Shown in pieces: positions 1 to 11,706 of a stretch of DNA of 39,125 nucleotides (its first letter is position 1; the number at the start of each line of letters is the position of its first letter). The stretch is from Candidatus Nomurabacteria bacterium (lineage in GTDB: Bacteria; Patescibacteriota; Minisyncoccia; Phycocordibacterales; UBA9973), in NCBI GenBank assembly GCA_023267435.1, contig JAHFNH010000003.1, forward strand, positions 76,717-115,841. Direction: 5' to 3'. A program made the position numbers and the translations under genes. The notes under the pieces were generated by a model that saw nothing but the letters and a program-made list of their open reading frames with translations, was not told the DNA's origin and made no database searches.

Positions 1-279
1 ACAATTGTCGGAAAAATGATAGGTGAAACGATTGGTATAACGCTTTATGGAACAATTGGCATGATAGTGCATGATGCATCTTTTACCGAACAAACAATTT
101 TTGTCATGGCTCCGGCATATTTTTTAGGATTACTGGCAATCAACATGATGATATTATCCTCCATTCCGATGATGATGGCATTGTGTGAAAGAATTTATTC
201 CAACAACTCTAATAATTTACGTGCAACACAACAAACAAAAAAGAACAAAGTAAACTCTTCGGAGGCTGTAAAAAATTAA
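1..279 (+). CDS. C-terminal part of a membrane protein (frame stays open to the window start)
   Basis: Hydrophobic translation (TIVGKMIGETIGITLYGTIGMIV...YFLGLLAINMMILSS); no stop between position 1 and the ATG at 16, so the gene probably starts upstream. Confidence 0.5.
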   Translation, partial: TIVGKMIGETIGITLYGTIGMIVHDASFTEQTIFVMAPAYFLGLLAINMMILSSIPMMMALCERIYSNNSNNLRATQQTKKNKVNSSEAVKN

Positions 280-315
280 ATCCAACCAAAACAAACAAAC
301 TAAAAAACTGAAAAA

Positions 316-864
316 ATGGCGGAAATATTAAAAGTACACATCATAACAACAAGTGAAAAAAGATTTCATTTGTTCAAATCATTGCTCGGTATTGCCAACA
401 CTCAAACTTGGGAAGATGTGCAAGAAGACCTTAAAAGAATAAAAGATCTGAATGCGCAAATAAATCCAAATGATCCGATTGATGCTTTCGAAAAAAGCTC
501 AATAATGGCACACGAAATACTCAGCCGAGGACCTGCTGTACTCATTATTGATTTTAATCTTGGGTTAAAATACACTGATGGTTATGATATTGTTCGATTT
601 CTAAATTTTAAAATCAAACAAAAGAAACTAACAGATGAATATTTAGGCGTACCAATACCAGCTATTCATGTTTTTGATCGAACAGAAATTAGAGAAAAAA
701 GATGCCTCTTAGGTGAACACACTGACCATATCCGTTTGGGTAAAAAAGATTCCCTTTTTAAGGTATGGGGTGTTTTACAACCCAAAATGATACGGTTAAT
801 AGATGGGGTAGAAAAAGAGTATGAGAGTCTGGATTGTCTTAAAAGCAAAAGAAGTAGATTATAA
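316..864 (+). CDS. Hypothetical protein resembling a degenerate response-regulator receiver domain
   Basis: 182-aa ORF; motifs VLIIDFNLG..DGYDIVRFL and IRLGKKDSL resemble REC beta3/beta5, but the usual beta1 acidic pair is absent. Confidence 0.6.
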   Translation: MAEILKVHIITTSEKRFHLFKSLLGIANTQTWEDVQEDLKRIKDLNAQINPNDPIDAFEKSSIMAHEILSRGPAVLIIDFNLGLKYTDGYDIVRFLNFKIKQKKLTDEYLGVPIPAIHVFDRTEIREKRCLLGEHTDHIRLGKKDSLFKVWGVLQPKMIRLIDGVEKEYESLDCLKSKRSRL

Positions 865-870
865 AAAATT

Positions 871-903
871 AACCGGTGAACAAAAAGTTCACCGGTTTTT
901 TTA
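871..903. terminator. Bidirectional rho-independent terminator between convergent genes
   Basis: Perfect 11-bp inverted repeat aaccggtgaac-aaaaa-gttcaccggtt followed by a T tract. Confidence 0.9.
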
Positions 904-3882
904 TTTGTAAATTTCTGCTCGTTTACAATATTCGCATTCAGTATTTTTACCGAAAGATTTGTAATTGCAAGGCAAATTCACCCATTCACCAGATTTCAAA
1001 AGATTATTATAATCAGAGATATCTTTCGATAAAAGATCTAATTGTTCAGGATTTATATGAGTATTATAGAATGCATTCTTATCACCTTTTGATGCTTCTA
1101 GAAATAAAAGACGTGAACTAAAAACCTCTTTCTTTTCAGAGCCTTGTATTAAATAAGAATACATCGCGAGCTGACGCATAAACGAAGAAAGTCTATTGTC
1201 TTCGTCAATTTTTTCTATAACGCCTTTTGTTTTTGTACTGCCAGTTTTGAAATCTGTAACAATAATATCTCCATTTGGTAATCTTTCTGTTAAGTCTAAT
1301 TTTCCGTACATTAATAATTGTGGGAATTTCGGATCCCGAAACTGCACAGACCTTTCAGAAATATAATCTTTCGCCAGATTTTCATAATAATTGTCCACCC
1401 AATTCATAACTGCATTCTCAGCATCTTTCGCAAGTTTTTTCATTTCCGTTGGATTGTCTATCCCCTCTTTTTCCAATTCTATTTTTATTTTTTCTTTTAT
1501 CTCAGAAATCTTAGGTAAAGATTTATTTTTCAAAATAAATTCTATCGTGCTATGCACCGCAGAACCGAGAGCGAGCGATACCCCTTTTACTTCCGGTAAT
1601 TTCAAGAAATTCCTAAAATACCATTTCCAAGGACACTCGAAAAAATTATTTAAAAGGGTGACGGTCACTTTAGTCTGCTCGTAATTTTCTTTTACGAATT
1701 TTTTTAAATCTTCCAAGATATCACCTTCTATTTTTTCCGAAACACGAGTATATATTTGAGGTCCATGAGATAAAATTTCTTTTTCTGTTTCTTCTTTGTT
1801 TTGCTTAACGAAATGTATTTCTGGTAATTCGCGTATTATATGAGCCAACTCTATTTCATTGCCTGTATAATTTTGATCCGCATAAGAAATATTACAAAAT
1901 TCTTTAGCGCGAGTGATGGCCACATAAAGTTCTCTTTTGGCAGATTCTATATCGCGACCTGCTATATGCATTTTTACTTTTTCCGGCAATGAAAAACTAT
2001 TCTTTTTTTCAGACATTAAAACCTCTTCATTCATATGTGCTATCCAAACAGCCTTATATTCCAAGCCTTTTGATTTATGTAAAGTCATCACCTGCACGCC
2101 AGACTCGCTTCCGAAAGAAGCCAGACTTATATGGCTGCCATAAGATTCAAGCCTTTTAAAATATTCCAGAAAGTCAGCTAGTTTTTTTCCGCCAACTGGC
2201 GGATTCTGTTTCTGTTCAAATAATGTCGCAATATGAATGAAACTTCTAACAACCTCCACGTTGCGAATTAATTCTTCGTGAGTTTTAACTCCATCGATTA
2301 AAAATTCATTTCCAATAGTGCTGACTGCAACAGAAAGTTTTTCATTGGAAAGAGCGTCTATCCAATTTTTTAATTTACTACCCCATTTTGAAATAGCATT
2401 CTCCCCTGCAAAAAGTCCTGCTTCCTTGCCGTGCATTATCAATTCTTCAATTGTTAATCTATCTGGACGAGTAGCTTTTAAAAATTTATGAGCGGAAAAA
2501 GTTTCTATGCCGCTATATTTATCGAGTAACGACTCAGAAAGAGAAACTGTATTAAACGGATGTGAAACAATATTTAAAACATTTAAGAAGCTTTGAGTTT
2601 CTAAAACATCAAACAAAGACAAATTTTTTCCAGCAGCGACTGGCACGCCCATATTGTTCAATATTTCTATCGCGTTTCGCACGTGATAATTTTTCGGCAC
2701 GAGTAATGCGCATTCTTTAGAATCCAAACCTTCCTCGATTTTTTTCTTGAAATACAATCCTGCGCCCAATATCTCATCTCGCGGATAAGCATATTCACTC
2801 AATGATGTTTGATTATTCAATTTTGTATTAGTATGTAATTTTTCTTTAGTAATTTTGCTTTTTAATAAATCATCTGCTAAAGCGAGAATATATTCCGTCG
2901 AACGATAATTTTCCACGAGAGTTATAAGTTTCGCTTTACCGAAAAGATGTTTAAACTCTTCGAAATACGACATCGATGCACCGGAGAAACCATAAATAAG
3001 CTGACGATCATCCCCCACTACGAAAATATTCGGATTCTCCTCTCCTTGCCACACCGCCTTCAAAAAATTATTCTGAACTCCGCTTGAATCCTGATGTTCA
3101 TCCACTAAAACATACTGATAATTCTCATACACATCCGCACGCACATCTTCGTATTCTTCCACTAGTTTTACGGCATATTCTAAGATATCATCATAATCCA
3201 TAAAGCCTAATTCAAGCTTTTTTTCTTCATAAATCCTGTAAAATTCCACAACTTCGCGCGTACGTTCTAAAGATTCTATTTTCTTTTCAATTTCTTTTTT
3301 AAGCTGACCTTTACTTTCACCTCTGGAAGAAATGCTCTCTGGATCATTTTTAAAATTTTCTATATCAGATTCAACATAAGATAAAAATTCTTCGGGAGTT
3401 AATCTTTCTCTTTTTAATATCGAAATCAATTGCTTTAAATCACCGAAATACATCACGGGATTCGTACGTGGACGGATATGTTCCCATTCATTATTTTGCA
3501 AAATATCATCAACCAAAAAAACCGCCTCGTCGTCCGAAAGCAATTTCGGCATCATTTTAAAACCAAGCAATTCATAATTCTTTTCAATCAATTCAATTCC
3601 GAAACTATGGAAAGTAGCAATTCTAACTTTTTCCGCATCATTACCAATATAATCATTCAAGCGATTTTTCATCGCCTTCACTCCAGAATTCGTAAAAGTT
3701 AGACACAAAATGCCATCCGGCTGGATATCAGTCTTTATTCGAATATTCGCAATACGAAGCGCCAAAATCTGTGTCTTCCCTGTACCGGGCCCTGCCACCA
3801 CCATCACTGGACCATCTATAGCATCCACTGCTTCCTTCTGAGCTTTATTTAACTTTTTGTATTCTTCTTGAAAAATTTTCAC
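901..3882 (-). CDS. UvrD/PcrA-type superfamily 1 helicase fused to a C-terminal RecB/AddB-like PD-(D/E)XK nuclease
   Basis: Walker A VVAGPGTGKT, VDEHQDSS, VVGDDRQLIYGFSGA, VMTLHKSKGLEYKAVW, YVAITRAK; nuclease GKLDLTERLPNGDIIVTDFKTG; possible Fe-S cysteines CPWKWYF and C-x10-C-x2-C; GTG start. Confidence 0.9.
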   Translation of the reverse strand: MKIFQEEYKKLNKAQKEAVDAIDGPVMVVAGPGTGKTQILALRIANIRIKTDIQPDGILCLTFTNSGVKAMKNRLNDYIGNDAEKVRIATFHSFGIELIEKNYELLGFKMMPKLLSDDEAVFLVDDILQNNEWEHIRPRTNPVMYFGDLKQLISILKRERLTPEEFLSYVESDIENFKNDPESISSRGESKGQLKKEIEKKIESLERTREVVEFYRIYEEKKLELGFMDYDDILEYAVKLVEEYEDVRADVYENYQYVLVDEHQDSSGVQNNFLKAVWQGEENPNIFVVGDDRQLIYGFSGASMSYFEEFKHLFGKAKLITLVENYRSTEYILALADDLLKSKITKEKLHTNTKLNNQTSLSEYAYPRDEILGAGLYFKKKIEEGLDSKECALLVPKNYHVRNAIEILNNMGVPVAAGKNLSLFDVLETQSFLNVLNIVSHPFNTVSLSESLLDKYSGIETFSAHKFLKATRPDRLTIEELIMHGKEAGLFAGENAISKWGSKLKNWIDALSNEKLSVAVSTIGNEFLIDGVKTHEELIRNVEVVRSFIHIATLFEQKQNPPVGGKKLADFLEYFKRLESYGSHISLASFGSESGVQVMTLHKSKGLEYKAVWIAHMNEEVLMSEKKNSFSLPEKVKMHIAGRDIESAKRELYVAITRAKEFCNISYADQNYTGNEIELAHIIRELPEIHFVKQNKEETEKEILSHGPQIYTRVSEKIEGDILEDLKKFVKENYEQTKVTVTLLNNFFECPWKWYFRNFLKLPEVKGVSLALGSAVHSTIEFILKNKSLPKISEIKEKIKIELEKEGIDNPTEMKKLAKDAENAVMNWVDNYYENLAKDYISERSVQFRDPKFPQLLMYGKLDLTERLPNGDIIVTDFKTGSTKTKGVIEKIDEDNRLSSFMRQLAMYSYLIQGSEKKEVFSSRLLFLEASKGDKNAFYNTHINPEQLDLLSKDISDYNNLLKSGEWVNLPCNYKSFGKNTECEYCKRAEIYK

Positions 3883-3886
3883 AAAT

Positions 3887-4429
3887 TTATTTTATGATTT
3901 CTTTGCAAACTCGGCGAGCTAGATCAGTAAGAGAATTAACAACTTCTAATCTTTCTTTATCTGAAAGAGAATCATATTTAGGAGTAGGTGGAGTAACTTT
4001 TTCTTTAATTTCTGAAATTTCTTTTATCAAATTAGGATCGATTTTATTTTCCTTAGTCAAAAGCTCATCAAACATGACAAAAAAATTACGTATATTATGA
4101 TGGGCTAGTTTATTTTTATCATAAAGATCAAAAGCTTTATGATTTATCTCAGCCATCGAAACCTTAAAATTTCTACGATCGATTCTGTCTGTAAAATAAT
4201 CCAAGATAACGGGTGCTTTCAAATAACCTGGTACTGCGTTGATTAAAAGATCTTTAAAATCGGCATATTTTGGATCTTTTTTAATAACTTTTTCTGTCTC
4301 ATCTGCAATCTTCACGTCCTCAGAAGAGGCTTCTTCTATGTCCCAAACATTTCCTGTTTTCATAAGAAAATCTTGAGGTGTTGGTTCTTTGTTTAAGTCT
4401 TCTATTTTCATAAGCCAATTATACTCCAT
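3887..4429 (-). CDS. Hypothetical protein (true start possibly 4411)
   Basis: 180-aa ORF packed between the TerC-like gene and the helicase; a TATAAT lies just upstream of an in-frame ATG at 4411. Confidence 0.65.
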   Translation of the reverse strand: MEYNWLMKIEDLNKEPTPQDFLMKTGNVWDIEEASSEDVKIADETEKVIKKDPKYADFKDLLINAVPGYLKAPVILDYFTDRIDRRNFKVSMAEINHKAFDLYDKNKLAHHNIRNFFVMFDELLTKENKIDPNLIKEISEIKEKVTPPTPKYDSLSDKERLEVVNSLTDLARRVCKEIIK

Positions 4430-5325
4430 TAATTCTTTTTAAAAAAGAAAAATCCGATTATTAGAAATGTCGCTAATGGCGAAGTATATTCCGGTATGGA
4501 ATATCCGAAACTTTGCAAAAGCATGATAATACCCAGAACAAGGATAGAATACATAGCGCCATTTTTTAGATAAACGTATTTTTTTATGCGTTCAATATTA
4601 CCGACAGTAAGCTGACGCACCAGTATCGCTCCCAAGCCATTACCGATCAAAATCAAAGGCACCGAGAGAGTGAAAGCGAACGCTCCCAAAACGCCATCAA
4701 TTGAGAAGGTCGCATCAATTATTTCTAAAAATAAAAGCTTGCTCAAATCAGAACGAGTACTATTCATCAATTTCTTTTCGTCTTCTTCAGCACTCTGCTT
4801 GAATCCATGCGTGATAAAAAATAAAGTCGAACCCATCACCGCCCCAAAACCCATCATATTGTTTTCCCTTATGGCAAACCAAGTCACGACTGCGAGAAGG
4901 ATTGAAACAGTGGCATAAAACCAAACGCCATTTTTCATGAAAAATCTTTCAGCTCTAGGCAAGCCAAATTTTTTGTCTTCCAAAAAGAGCCAATGTAAAA
5001 ATAAAAATATTAAAAACATCCCGCCAGCAATCAAAAGTATCGGCGCAGATTTCACTATCGACTCATGTACAGATGGATCACCAGACCAAGCAGCTGTGAA
5101 AGCCTGCACAGGTCCGAGCGAAGGATTAAAACCCCAAATTATAGCCCAAGGTAAAACACCTCTTATCAAGAAAACGGCGATTAAGATACCCCAGAGCAAA
5201 AACCATTTCCTTGCTTTTCGACTCATCGTAGAGAGAACTTCGGCATTGATGATGGCATTATCTATAGAGGAAATAGCCTCGAAAATAGATAAGCCTATTA
5301 TTGTCAGTAAAGCTGAAAGCCACAT
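4429..5325 (-). CDS. TerC/DUF475-like integral membrane protein
   Basis: Multiple hydrophobic helices; FEAISSIDNAIINAEVLSTM and FLEIIDATFSIDGVLGAFAFT motifs typical of the TerC superfamily. Confidence 0.8.
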   Translation of the reverse strand: MWLSALLTIIGLSIFEAISSIDNAIINAEVLSTMSRKARKWFLLWGILIAVFLIRGVLPWAIIWGFNPSLGPVQAFTAAWSGDPSVHESIVKSAPILLIAGGMFLIFLFLHWLFLEDKKFGLPRAERFFMKNGVWFYATVSILLAVVTWFAIRENNMMGFGAVMGSTLFFITHGFKQSAEEDEKKLMNSTRSDLSKLLFLEIIDATFSIDGVLGAFAFTLSVPLILIGNGLGAILVRQLTVGNIERIKKYVYLKNGAMYSILVLGIIMLLQSFGYSIPEYTSPLATFLIIGFFFFKKN

Positions 5326-5327
5326 AT

Positions 5328-6107
5328 TTATATCTTACTCCATTTTCCTATTTTTGTCCTTTTTATGGAAAAAGCCAAAGCTGGAAGATTAATTTTTTCT
5401 CCAAGTGAATTTGCTATCCCCCGCACGTATGTACCACTACCGCATTTTATTTTAAATTTTACCAGCAAGAAACTATCGGGAACTTTTTTATTTTTTACTA
5501 TTTCTTTCTGCCAAATTTTTAAAATTTCTTTTTGTCTAAAATCCCCGCTAACTTTATTAATTCTTTTTTCAATATTTTCTAAAAGTTTTTCTTTTTTTAT
5601 TTTTCTAATTTTTAAAAATTTTAACTGCGATACAAAAACTTCCCTTTCAGGAATTTCCACTTCAGTACCCGCTCGTGAGTGTGCGAACATCGGAACACCG
5701 TTCACAGGTTTTGAAGAATACGCGGGATATTTCTGAATAAATTTTCCAGTAAAATACTTTAAATTTTCTTTGATTTTTTTTACAAATTCAATACTAGACC
5801 CCCTCTCTGCCTCCCCCTTATCAAGGGGGAGGTTTACAAATGTAACTTTTCCTAAAATATCGTAAGTATCCGTAGCAAAACCAAATAAAACTTCAAATTC
5901 ATATTCTTTTGTAAATGCTAAATATTTTTCTTTATTTTTTGTCTCTTTCCCTGCCAAAATCAAAAGCACTCCTGAAGCCATCGGGTCGAGTCGGCCGGCA
6001 TAAGTCATCGGTACATTTTTATATCCTATATTTTTACTGCGAAACTTTTCCAGTGCTTCTAAGGGTGTCTCGCCTTCTTTTTTATTTAAGAGAATAACTT
6101 TTTTCAA
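5328..6107 (-). CDS. truB: tRNA pseudouridine-55 synthase TruB
   Basis: MTYAGRLDPMASGVLLIL catalytic motif, FIQKYPAYSSKPVNG, CGSGTYVRGIANSLG; TTG start. Confidence 0.93.
   Translation of the reverse strand: MKKVILLNKKEGETPLEALEKFRSKNIGYKNVPMTYAGRLDPMASGVLLILAGKETKNKEKYLAFTKEYEFEVLFGFATDTYDILGKVTFVNLPLDKGEAERGSSIEFVKKIKENLKYFTGKFIQKYPAYSSKPVNGVPMFAHSRAGTEVEIPEREVFVSQLKFLKIRKIKKEKLLENIEKRINKVSGDFRQKEILKIWQKEIVKNKKVPDSFLLVKFKIKCGSGTYVRGIANSLGEKINLPALAFSIKRTKIGKWSKI
5800..5832. repeat. Palindromic repeat element inserted in frame within truB
   Basis: Perfect inverted repeat cctccccctt-atc-aagggggagg (5810-5832) with adjacent accccctctctg; encodes NLPLDKGEAERGS on the truB strand. Confidence 0.75.
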
Positions 6108-6164
6108 AATATTTGATCTGTAACCATACTAGCTTTTTAATGAAGTGATTATAGCACAATTTGG

Positions 6165-6170
6165 TATACT
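6165..6170 (+). promoter_or_regulatory. Putative -10 element for the GH3-family gene
   Basis: ttggTATACTat lies inside the N-terminal extension of the called ORF and upstream of the ATG at 6202. Confidence 0.5.
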
Positions 6171-6201
6171 ATATTCGGCTAAGGCCAAAAACAATAAATT
6201 T

Positions 6202-7710
6202 ATGAACTTTATCCATAGTATTCTAAAATTACCTGTAAAATATAGGCTTAATAAGCTAGAAAAGCTGAGTAAAAACCCTAAGGAAACCCAAGAAAAGGTA
6301 TTATTTAATCTTTTAAATAGAGCTCAAAATACCGAATGGGGTAAAAAATATAAATACAATTCTATTAAAAAAATAGAAGATTTTCAAAAGACCGTGCCAA
6401 TTAATTCATACGAAGATCTTTATCCTTATATCTCGCGCATGATAGCTGGAGAAAAAAATATTCTTTGGCCAGGCACTGTCACCTGGTTTTCCAAATCTTC
6501 CGGCACTACCAATGCTCGAAGCAAATTTATTCCAGTCTCCAAAGAATCGCTGAGAAGTTGTCATTTCAAAGCAGGACACGATGAACTTTGTCTCTATATT
6601 AAAAATAATCCAAAAACTAAAATTTTAAAAGGAAAAAGTATCTGTGTCGGTGGAAGTTTTACTAAAATAAATCAGAATCCAGATATTTTTTGCGGGGACG
6701 TCTCGGCGGTGATGATGAAGAATATGCCTCTCTTGGGAAGATACATCAGAAGACCTAGTTTGGAAACTGCATTGCTAGAAGATTATGAAAAGAAAATAGA
6801 AAAAATAGCAGAAGAAGCTATACCAGAAAATGTCACCAGTATTGCCGGTGTACCGACATGGACTTCCCTACTAATCAGAAAAGTATTAGAAAAAACCGGA
6901 GCTAAAAATATTTTTGAGGTGTGGCCAAATCTAGAAGTATTTTTCCACGGCGCAGTTGCCTTTTCACCTTATAAAAAAACTTTTCATGAATTATTCCCCT
7001 CACCGAATATGCATTATATGGAAGCATATAACGCTTCAGAAGGATTTTTTGGAATTCAAGATGATCCATCTCGCGAAGGAGAAATGATGCTTCTGCCGGA
7101 CAATGGTGTTTTTTATGAATTTATTCCAATAAATGAATTTGGAAATAAGAACCCAAAAATATACATAATGCACGACGTAGAAATTAATAAAAATTATGCA
7201 TTAGTTATTTCCACCAACAGCGGGCTATGGCGTTATGTCATTGGTGATACTGTCGCCTTCACATCTTTATTTCCGCATCGCATAAAAATAACCGGCCGTA
7301 CGAAACATTTCATTAATGTTTTTGGAGAAGAAGTGATGGTACACAACACTGATACAGCCATCAAAGAAGCTTGCGACAAAACAAAATCAAGTATTGTCGA
7401 CTACACCGTCGGTCCGGTTTTTATGGATAATTCAAACAGAGGCGGACACGAATGGATTATTGAATTCGAACAAGTACCAGCTTCTATTAAAGAATTCAGT
7501 GAAATTCTCGATAATTCTTTGCGCAAAATTAACTCTGATTATGATGCTAAAAGATATAAAGACATCGCTCTCGCTCCGCCGGTTATTAACTCAGTTCCAA
7601 AAGGCACATTTTATGAATGGATGAAAAAACGCGGAAAACTCGGCGGTCAAAACAAAGTCCCCCGCTTATCCAATACCCGAGAATATATTGAAGAAATAAA
7701 GGAATTTTAG
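6202..7710 (+). CDS. GH3 auxin-responsive promoter family protein (acyl-adenylate/amido-synthetase fold)
   Basis: WFSKSSGTTNARSKFIPVS, IAGVPTWTSLLIRKVLE, YNASEGFFGIQ, GLWRYVIGDTVAFTS, ITGRTKHFINVFGEEV; start moved from the GTG at 6145 to the ATG at 6202. Confidence 0.88.
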   Translation: MNFIHSILKLPVKYRLNKLEKLSKNPKETQEKVLFNLLNRAQNTEWGKKYKYNSIKKIEDFQKTVPINSYEDLYPYISRMIAGEKNILWPGTVTWFSKSSGTTNARSKFIPVSKESLRSCHFKAGHDELCLYIKNNPKTKILKGKSICVGGSFTKINQNPDIFCGDVSAVMMKNMPLLGRYIRRPSLETALLEDYEKKIEKIAEEAIPENVTSIAGVPTWTSLLIRKVLEKTGAKNIFEVWPNLEVFFHGAVAFSPYKKTFHELFPSPNMHYMEAYNASEGFFGIQDDPSREGEMMLLPDNGVFYEFIPINEFGNKNPKIYIMHDVEINKNYALVISTNSGLWRYVIGDTVAFTSLFPHRIKITGRTKHFINVFGEEVMVHNTDTAIKEACDKTKSSIVDYTVGPVFMDNSNRGGHEWIIEFEQVPASIKEFSEILDNSLRKINSDYDAKRYKDIALAPPVINSVPKGTFYEWMKKRGKLGGQNKVPRLSNTREYIEEIKEF

Positions 7711-7741
7711 GTTTATAAAAAAATAAGATATAATTACAGGA

Positions 7742-8998
7742 ATGAACACAAAAAGTCTAAAAAGTAGTTTAATGAAATTCATGCCGTTTTGGCTCTTTTT
7801 GACTTTCTTCAAATTCGGCGGAGGTTTGCATTACACAGTGCTTGCTCCGATCGGAGAAAAATTATTCCCTATCTGGCTGGTGGGTCTCATGGTGGGAATT
7901 TCCGCTTTTGCCCAGCTCTTGCTCGATATCCCTGCAGGCTACCTGCTCGACAAATATGGATACAAGAAACTTTTAACAATTACAACTTTTCTTTTCATTA
8001 TTGCTTCAGCCTGTTTCCTGCTCGGCTTCTCGAAATTCGCTTTTCTTTTGTCTCTCATTATCAGCACATTCGGCTGGCTCTTTTTCGGACCCGGTATTAA
8101 TGCTTATGTGATAAACCAATCTCCGAAAGAATCCATCGGCAGATTTATTTCCGCTCGAGACGTCTTCGCTTCGATCGGTATAGTTTTTTCCAGCGCGCTC
8201 ATACCCTTCGTCGTCATGCTTGATATGAAAATAGTCGGAGCCATACTGCTCGCGATTTTCTCTGTTGCATTCATATTTATACTCTTCGCTCCGAAAGAAA
8301 AAGAAATAAAACATCATGAACCAGCACATCCAGCACGAAACAAAGACAGAATGAAAAAGAATTTTCTCGTCGAAGCATATCGGGCTGTCATGCGCTTGAG
8401 ACCCGCGAGTATCATGCTTCTATCCGTCGGATTGAGCGCTTCGACATTTTATGGAATCATCTGGTTCGTGGTACCTCTTCTCATCGCACATCAAGTGAAC
8501 AATGGAGTGCTAGGACTCGGGCTCGGGGTTTTTGATTTTTCAGTCGTGATTCTCGGCTTTATACTCGGAAAGGTCGTCGACTCTTTCGACAAAAAAATAT
8601 TGATACTTATCGGGCTCGGACTTTTTTCAATCGCAGGAATATTCATAGGATTCAACTTCGGTTTCCTTTTCCTTCTGCTTGGATTCCTAGCAACATCCGG
8701 AGACGAACTTTCCGGCCTTTCTCTCTGGGCCTGGCTCTACAAAATAGATAAAAAACATGAAAGCTACGGGCTTATTTCCGGCACAATCAGCTTATTTGAA
8801 GACCTCGGATGGACGATAGGACCAATACTCGCCGGAGTGCTTTACGGCGTCGTAGGACCGACATGGACCATAGCTATCGGCGGACTGATTATTTTCTTAA
8901 ACCTAATCATCTTCTTGTTACTTGTTAAAAATCCAATCCCCGAAGAATTCCATTTACCTCCACCACTCAAACCTCACAGAAGAAGATATAAGCATTAA
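7742..8998 (+). CDS. Major facilitator superfamily transporter
   Basis: 418 aa, about 12 hydrophobic segments, DIPAGYLLDKYGYKKLL MFS loop 2-3 signature. Confidence 0.88.
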   Translation: MNTKSLKSSLMKFMPFWLFLTFFKFGGGLHYTVLAPIGEKLFPIWLVGLMVGISAFAQLLLDIPAGYLLDKYGYKKLLTITTFLFIIASACFLLGFSKFAFLLSLIISTFGWLFFGPGINAYVINQSPKESIGRFISARDVFASIGIVFSSALIPFVVMLDMKIVGAILLAIFSVAFIFILFAPKEKEIKHHEPAHPARNKDRMKKNFLVEAYRAVMRLRPASIMLLSVGLSASTFYGIIWFVVPLLIAHQVNNGVLGLGLGVFDFSVVILGFILGKVVDSFDKKILILIGLGLFSIAGIFIGFNFGFLFLLLGFLATSGDELSGLSLWAWLYKIDKKHESYGLISGTISLFEDLGWTIGPILAGVLYGVVGPTWTIAIGGLIIFLNLIIFLLLVKNPIPEEFHLPPPLKPHRRRYKH

Positions 8999-9018
8999 AA
9001 TTTAACTTACAATCACAG

Positions 9019-9103
9019 CGGAGGCGGAGAGATTCGAACTCTCGGTGGGTTTCCCCACACAGACTTTCCAGGTCTGCGCACTAGACCGCTATGCGACGCC
9101 TCC
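9019..9103 (-). tRNA. tRNA-Ser (anticodon GGA)
   Basis: 7-bp acceptor stem ggaggcg/cgcctcc, T-arm GAGAGTTCGAATCTCTC, anticodon loop CTGGAAA, long variable arm GTGGGGAAACCCACC; no encoded CCA. Confidence 0.95.
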
Positions 9104-9176
9104 GCTGTAACAATAAGTTTTATTTACTACTGAATTTTCATAATAATCTTTAAACCAAACAAAAGCAACTTTATAT

Positions 9177-11693
<2,517 letters not shown>

Positions 11694-11706
<13 letters not shown>

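Noticed and set aside
4937-5736. Antisense ORFs of 151 and 123 aa opposite the TerC-like gene and truB
   Set aside because: Low-complexity K/S/F/I-rich translations opposite well-supported coding genes, typical of AT-rich antisense frames
5800-5845. G/C-rich hairpin in truB read as an intragenic terminator
   Set aside because: No T tract follows the stem in either direction and the truB frame stays open; insertion of a palindromic element explains it better
6145-6201. N-terminal extension of the GH3-family ORF from the GTG at 6145
   Set aside because: It contains a probable -10 box and does not resemble the family N-terminus; the ATG at 6202 is preferred
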